Positions 59,866 through 64,000 of a stretch of DNA of 64,000 bases are shown here, in pieces. This DNA is from Candidatus Rubrivivax defluviihabitans (GTDB taxonomy: Bacteria; Pseudomonadota; Gammaproteobacteria; Burkholderiales; Burkholderiaceae_C): positions 310,001-374,000 of the forward strand of contig JADJMW010000022.1 of the NCBI GenBank assembly GCA_016709385.1, written 5' to 3'. Made by a program: the position numbers and the translations under genes. The notes beneath the pieces are model-generated. The model was not told where the DNA came from. It saw only the letters and a list, made by a program, of their open reading frames with translations, and searched no databases. Every line of letters begins with the position of its first letter. Within the stretch, counting starts at the first letter, position 1.

Positions 59866-62095
59866 ATGAAGAATTCGCCTGCTTGGTTTATAACAGTTGC
59901 ACTCTGCTTACTTCATGCGTTTGCTAGTGCTGCACCGAATTACCCGGTCGCATGGGATCGCCCGCATCTGGATATTTCCGTCGAAGCCGGTGCAGAAAGG
60001 CACATTGGTGTTGCCTTTACCAGCATGGATGACTTTGACCAGCTGAGTCTCGATGTAGTGCCCGCACTGGCACCATATGTGACAACAAAGCCGGTACTGC
60101 TCTCATCTGTGCAAAGAGGCCAGCCCACACCGGTATGGCTGCGCATTTCAGTTCCAGATGCAGTCTCGCCAGGCGTATACGAAGGAACAGTCAAACTGAG
60201 GAGGGGTGCTAAAGCATTAGCCTCGCCGCTAAAAATTCGACTGCAAGTCCTCTCGGCTGCGACCATCGATGACCCGGGTGGGAGCGGAAGGGAAATCACG
60301 ATCATCTCGGACAAGGGGCTAGTTCTTGCGGAACCACTCTCCGCGACAGGCATTTTGCCGCCCCCAGGCATAACGCTTCCCTTTGGTCTGTTGAGTGTGC
60401 GCGTGACCCAGGTCGCGCCAGGCTCAACAGTGAAGGTGACTGTTAGATACCCAACTAATACCCTAGGCGCATCCGTATTGAAGTACATAAACGGAGCTTG
60501 GATTGATATATCAGATCGCGTGGAAAGTACTCAAGACCGCATTATTTATCCACTCGTGGACGGCGGGGATCTCGATGCGGATGGTATCGCAGACGGAATA
60601 ATCACTGATCCAGTTGCACTCGCGAGCAGTATCACAACATACTCCTCTGAGTGCAACCCCGTTGATCAATATGCATCCGCTGCGGAAAAGATCGGCTCCA
60701 CATACCAAATTCCTACGGAGATTCTTAAAGCCATCATTCTGCAGGAGTCGAGCTGGCGGCAGTTCAAATGCAGCTCCAGCGGCGTGAAAACCCCTTGCGA
60801 GCGGTGATGGGGGAATCGGCTTGATGCAAGTGACATGCGCTTATGATCAGTGCCCACAGGGTCGCCTGGTTACCGATGCTAATGGTAATACAAGGATCGC
60901 AATCGATACTCTTACTCTAACTTCTTCTCTAAAGCAGAAACTAAGAGATGACTGGCAATATAATATTGAAGTGGGTGCGAAAATTTTGCTAGCCAAGAAA
61001 GGACTGTCGGACGCGAGTGGTTCGAAGGATTTTAGAATTATAGAGAACTGGTATTACGCGCTAGCCCGTTACAATGGTTATAGTCAGTGGCAGGTGGACA
61101 ATACTTCCTATTGCGATAAGCCTGGTCCATACAATGACCCCAAAGCACCATGTTACACGCGCCGCAGCTTGAGCTCCATTTTTGATAGGACTGTCTATCC
61201 ATATCAGGAGCTTATATATGGCCACATAGCGGGGTATTCAAAGGTAGTTATCGACTCAAGTTTGCGAGCCTTGATGCCAGACGTCAAAGTCACGCTACCT
61301 GGTCCCTCCGAAGTGTGCAGTGGAGCGGGGAAGTTCAAGTACCTGATTAGCGACTTCCGTGGCGGTGATATTGCTATCTTCAGTGCGAACTCTGGATCGT
61401 CTGCGTGTGGAATGAGCAATGCGATTCGAGATATGCTCTGTGAGTCGTCGACGGGTAATACCGGATCGACCGTCTTTGAGAGATTGGATGGATCAAGAAG
61501 CACTCACCCGGCATGTGTTCACAAGACGTCGCTGGACGTTTCAGAAACTGCGTTGATCACGTTTGTTGCCTCCGGTAAAGTCAATCAGATCTACGATCCG
61601 GCAAACGTGTTGCCTAGCGTTCTTACGAAAGGCTATTCAATTCCGACAACATTTGTTACAGAATTTCGCTTCGACCCACTCGCCGCTGACGGTAATTCAT
61701 ATACACCTGCGACTGGATGGTATAGGGCAAGTTCTGCCATTATAAGAATCGGCTCGAACTCTCCTATAATATTTACAAAGCCAAACTTTCCTGGCGGATT
61801 CTTTAACATCATGGTTGGCAGCATCCGCTTCGGCGCTGACTATGATGAATACGGGCTATATCTCTTTAACAACACCACACAGGACTCAAGTCCTACGCGA
61901 CAATTTCTTCTGCTTTTGAATGCGGGATATCGAACGGGTCAAATTGAATCAGACGCACTTCCACTGACACCGCCAAATCTAAGCTACTTTGGATTGAATG
62001 GATATTCAAGGTATCAGCTGATTTACATATGCCCCACTGGCTCTGAGCCATGCGGGCAAGTATTTGCGACCATCGATCAGATGGTAAAGAAATAG
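59866..62095 (+). pseudogene. large secreted lytic-transglycosylase-like gene with one frameshift
   Basis: ATG 59866 with AGAGGAG ribosome site and a signal peptide ending FASA. Residues ~25-130 look like an Ig-like domain, followed by a choice-of-anchor-U-like segment (LPFGLLSVRVTQVAPGSTV...LVDGGDLDADGIADGIITDP). A soluble lytic transglycosylase (SLT) start comes next, with Glu294 in AIILQESSWRQF. An in-frame stop at 60805 ends this part. Skipping one base near 60799 restores GDGGIGLMQVTCAYDQ and runs on to 62095, for ~742 residues in all. The C-terminal ~280 residues are unknown to me. Much AT-richer than the chromosome, pointing to transfer. Confidence 0.7.
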
Positions 62096-62347
62096 CTTCT
62101 CCTACTGCCCGTATCAAGTGCGGGATTCAGAAAGCTGAGTGTTCGCCTCCTAATTCTATTTAGTCGGCCCTGCAAATTCACTTCTCGCGCTCAGCCAGCC
62201 CGAATGGCCAGAGTTGGGCGCGGCGCACTGAAGCCGACCCATCGGCCCACAGCCTGCCGCAGTGCAGTGACCGCGCCTGACACCGCGCTTCCCGCGGCAA
62301 TGACGCTGATTTGCCCATACAGCGCCAGGCCGAACGGGGTCAAAGAT
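62096..62347. other. non-coding right part of the insertion
   Basis: 252 bp between the transglycosylase-like gene and the right att copy. No gene with a ribosome site or recognisable domain is seen; no integrase remnant is recognisable. Confidence 0.4.
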
Positions 62348-62387
62348 ATCCGCGTGTCGGTGGTTCGATTCCGCCCCAGGCCACCAA
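62348..62387 (+). repeat. right attachment-site-like copy (partial tRNA-Phe)
   Basis: A 40-bp exact copy of the tRNA-Phe 3' part (anticodon stem 3' strand, T arm, acceptor 3' strand, CCA). It lacks the 5' half, so it is not a tRNA gene. It marks the far end of the ~3.2-kb inserted segment. Confidence 0.8.
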
Positions 62388-62408
62388 CCATCCCCGTCGA
62401 AGCCCCCT

Positions 62409-62434
62409 GAAGCCCGTCCATCGTGATGGGCTTC
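62409..62434 (+). terminator. hairpin copy downstream of the partial tRNA
   Basis: GAAGCCC/GGGCTTC, a near copy of the hairpin at 59230-59255. The similarity continues for several tens of bases (TTTCCGG.GTCCGCGCAT), so the duplication is longer than the att core. Confidence 0.55.
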
Positions 62435-62544
62435 GTCGTTTCCGGGGTCCGCGCATAGGTCTCGCCGGGGGCCCGCGAGGGTCGGTCGGGGTTCGGTGGC
62501 GAATAAGTGCGGTCCGGAAGGGGTGTCGCCTGACCCCTGGTGTG

Positions 62545-62997
62545 TCACTTACGGAAGCGGCCCTTCTCGCACCAGACGCGGAACTTCGCCTGCGAGAGCG
62601 CGGGGTTCTCGTTTCTCTGCCGCTCAAAGTCGCCTTTGTAGAGTTCGGCGGCCTCCTGACACATCAGACTATTGAAGTCCTCCGTCGACAGGTCGAAGGT
62701 GGCGATCCCGCTACGTCCCGTGTCGTGCGGAAAGTTCGTGGAATACAACGTGTAGATGTGATTGTCGGACCGGAGGTCAGGAGAGCAACCGGCGAGCATC
62801 GCGAACACAGCCGCAGCGAGTGCCGCCCTGCCTCGTATACCCTGTATCGGAAGTTGCCCGCGAAATAGCTCATAGCCCCCGATTCGTTTCGCGACACTCC
62901 TACTCGCGGTGGAATGGGGCTGAAATCGGGCTACCTTCGAGGAGTCGTGCCTCATACGGTGTCTCCATTTCCAAAATTCCCTCTGGATAACTCGCAA
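62545..62997 (-). CDS. small putative lipoprotein
   Basis: The reliable part begins at about residue 58 with a hydrophobic signal AALAAAVFAMLAGCSPD, a lipobox with the cysteine at AGC, followed by ~80 residues containing MCQEAAELYKGDFERQR and ending WCEKGRFRK. The longest frame starts at 62997, but a start just before the signal is more likely and no ATG is available there. Function unknown. Confidence 0.5.
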   Translation of the reverse strand: MRVIQREFWKWRHRMRHDSSKVARFQPHSTASRSVAKRIGGYELFRGQLPIQGIRGRAALAAAVFAMLAGCSPDLRSDNHIYTLYSTNFPHDTGRSGIATFDLSTEDFNSLMCQEAAELYKGDFERQRNENPALSQAKFRVWCEKGRFRK

Positions 62998-63319
62998 GAA
63001 TTTGTTTTAGCCAAACCGCATACTCACCAATTTCGCCTCGCGCCTGCTCCAACAGCGCGGGATACTGAGTTTGCAAGTTGTCCATAATCTCCTGTATGGA
63101 CTCACCGCGGACGAGCGGCCATCCTGGAAGGGATGCTAGTGGCGTTGACGTACTACCCATAATCTCAAACTCGTCTGCCGCGAAAAGTCTGTGTCGCCAC
63201 GCGCCCAAGCCCTCCTTGATGTAGCAGAGGAGTCGAAGTCGACCGTAGCCTGCCTCGTGCAAGGCCGAGACGGCTTCAATGAAACGTCGTGCTTGGCGTT
63301 CCGCAGCAGTAAGCGTCAT
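62900..63319 (-). CDS. hypothetical protein
   Basis: A 139-residue charged, soluble protein from ATG 63319 (MTLTAAERQARRFIEAVSAL...). No domain is recognised. It overlaps the N-terminal part of the longest lipoprotein frame, which supports a later start for that gene. Same strand as its neighbours. Confidence 0.5.
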   Translation of the reverse strand: MTLTAAERQARRFIEAVSALHEAGYGRLRLLCYIKEGLGAWRHRLFAADEFEIMGSTSTPLASLPGWPLVRGESIQEIMDNLQTQYPALLEQARGEIGEYAVWLKQILASYPEGILEMETPYEARLLEGSPISAPFHRE

Positions 63320-63347
63320 GTTCAATCTCTGGTCAAATGTCTACGAT

Positions 63348-63548
63348 TCAGGCGAGATGCCGCTCCCAATAGCAATCGGAACAAAGAACTTCGACATTTG
63401 CTGTGGAATCGTGACCTTCACGAGCCAGCGATACACTATGGTGAACTTTTCGGATTCCCTGCACGAAAGATGAACGATGCCGGCCCTCAAAAATATTCGC
63501 AGGTAAGGTTGCACTTGTTGTCCTATGTGAGAGACCTTCTCTCCCCAA
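63348..63548 (-). pseudogene. HNH-endonuclease C-terminal remnant
   Basis: A 66-residue frame whose end KVHHSVSLAREGHDSTANVE plus VLCSDCYWERH fits the HNH core (His-His, Asn, Cys-x-x-Cys, His). The N-terminal CxxC half expected of such proteins is absent, so it is probably a truncated gene. It begins inside the end of the upstream gene. Confidence 0.4.
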
Positions 63549-63960
63549 CGATGAAGGTCTTGGTTCCGTCGCGGATGATCTTGCCCACGAACACTGCGTC
63601 GTCGTCTATGTATTTCACCTTTCGCGGAGTCGCATTTTCGTTCACCGCGTGAATGATGAGGAAGGCTGCAACGCCTTTATTGCTCTGCTCTGCATGCCTC
63701 AACCAGCGCTCTTGGTTCTTGACTCCAATTGGGCTTGACCACTCGGAATCTAATACGAGTGCAGTGACAGTCCTTTTTTCCTTATCAAACTCGGTGTGAT
63801 CGCGCCAACCAGTGAATACGGGAAAACCGAGCTTCTTGGAGAAACCACCCCATTCATTGAGACTATTGACCGCTCGCTGTTCGCCCGTAGGAGTAAGCGT
63901 ATAGGCCTGCAGTTGCGACCACATCTGCTTCATTGAAGTAGTTGACATTCGCGTCTCCAT
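63523..63960 (-). CDS. hypothetical protein
   Basis: A 145-residue protein from ATG 63960 (ATG 63948 is an alternative). Features: TPTGEQRAVNSLNEWGGFSK, VTALVLDSEWSSPIGVKNQE and a basic C-terminus. No family recognised. Its end overlaps the HNH-like remnant on the same strand, so the two may once have been one nuclease-related locus (speculation). Confidence 0.5.
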   Translation of the reverse strand: METRMSTTSMKQMWSQLQAYTLTPTGEQRAVNSLNEWGGFSKKLGFPVFTGWRDHTEFDKEKRTVTALVLDSEWSSPIGVKNQERWLRHAEQSNKGVAAFLIIHAVNENATPRKVKYIDDDAVFVGKIIRDGTKTFIVGERRSLT

Positions 63961-64000
63961 GGGGCAGCCGTGCGTGTTCTGTGCGACCTAGACATTCCAG

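Noticed and set aside
60781..60830. Programmed frameshift in the transglycosylase-like gene
   Set aside because: The needed shift is +1, and no known slippery sequence or pause codon precedes it; a mutation or sequence error is simpler.
62348..62387. A second tRNA-Phe gene
   Set aside because: Only the 3' half is present; there is no D arm, no anticodon loop and no promoter.

Overview
The window looks like a piece of the chromosome of a GC-rich, sulfur-oxidising betaproteobacterium, probably Burkholderiales. The evidence is the gene content (reverse-type dsr genes with dsrL and dsrEFH, aprBA-sat, soe, sox), the rsmB-DUF4390-ntrYX-tRNA-Phe block typical of that order, and the codon use. Almost every gene between 1 and 14 kb and between 23 and 52 kb belongs to oxidation of reduced sulfur to sulfate.

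Layout. 1-14.6 kb: the dsr operon on the plus strand, dsrA (3' part)-B-E-F-H-C-M-K-[sqr]-L-J-O-P-N-R, then a siroheme methyltransferase and a periplasmic SCP2-like gene. A sulfide:quinone oxidoreductase gene sits inside the operon between dsrK and dsrL. 14.7-20.8 kb: a LysE-type exporter and a chromosomal integron (intI, attI core, three attC-like sites, and minus-strand cassettes coding for a GNAT acetyltransferase, a TumE/TumA-like pair and HicA/HicB). An IS110-family element has inserted into the cassette array. 20.8-22.8 kb: a NarX/NarL-like two-component pair broken by several frameshifts. 23.1-28.3 kb: sat, aprB, aprA (frameshifted as given), a strong terminator, a YkgJ-type Cys-cluster gene and mazG. 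28.3-33.8 kb: rhodanese, an OmpR/EnvZ-type pair, two haem proteins, a FadL-type porin and a DUF2892 protein. 33.8-39.5 kb (minus strand): phosphoesterase-qmoA-qmoB-hdrC-hdrB. 39.7-48.3 kb: soeABC, a SulP transporter, a CMD/Rieske fusion and a second FadL-type porin. 48.4-52.5 kb (minus strand): soxYZAX, an intrinsic terminator, soxB. 52.8-59.2 kb: a BLUF photoreceptor, folE, rsmB, DUF4390, an NtrY-like kinase, an NtrX-like regulator and tRNA-Phe. 59.2-64 kb: an AT-richer accessory region. A 40-bp copy of the tRNA-Phe 3' end at 62348-62387 marks the far side of an apparent 3.2-kb insertion carrying one frameshifted lytic-transglycosylase-like gene.

How the genes fit together (family knowledge plus inference): periplasmic thiosulfate is taken up by SoxYZ/AX/B. 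There is no soxCD in the window, so the sulfane sulfur would go to sulfur globules. SQR oxidises sulfide. Stored sulfur passes through DsrEFH and DsrC to reverse DsrAB, with DsrMKJOP and DsrL handling electrons. Sulfite is oxidised either indirectly (AprBA, Sat, with QmoAB-HdrCB as the electron link) or directly (SoeABC). SulP may export or import sulfate or another oxyanion. The divergent soe/qmo intergenic region and the sat upstream region share an identical 13-bp sequence, which may be a common promoter or regulator site.

Several single-base frameshifts (aprA, the 21-22 kb kinase and regulator, the transglycosylase) could be real mutations or sequence errors. They cannot be told apart from this sequence alone.
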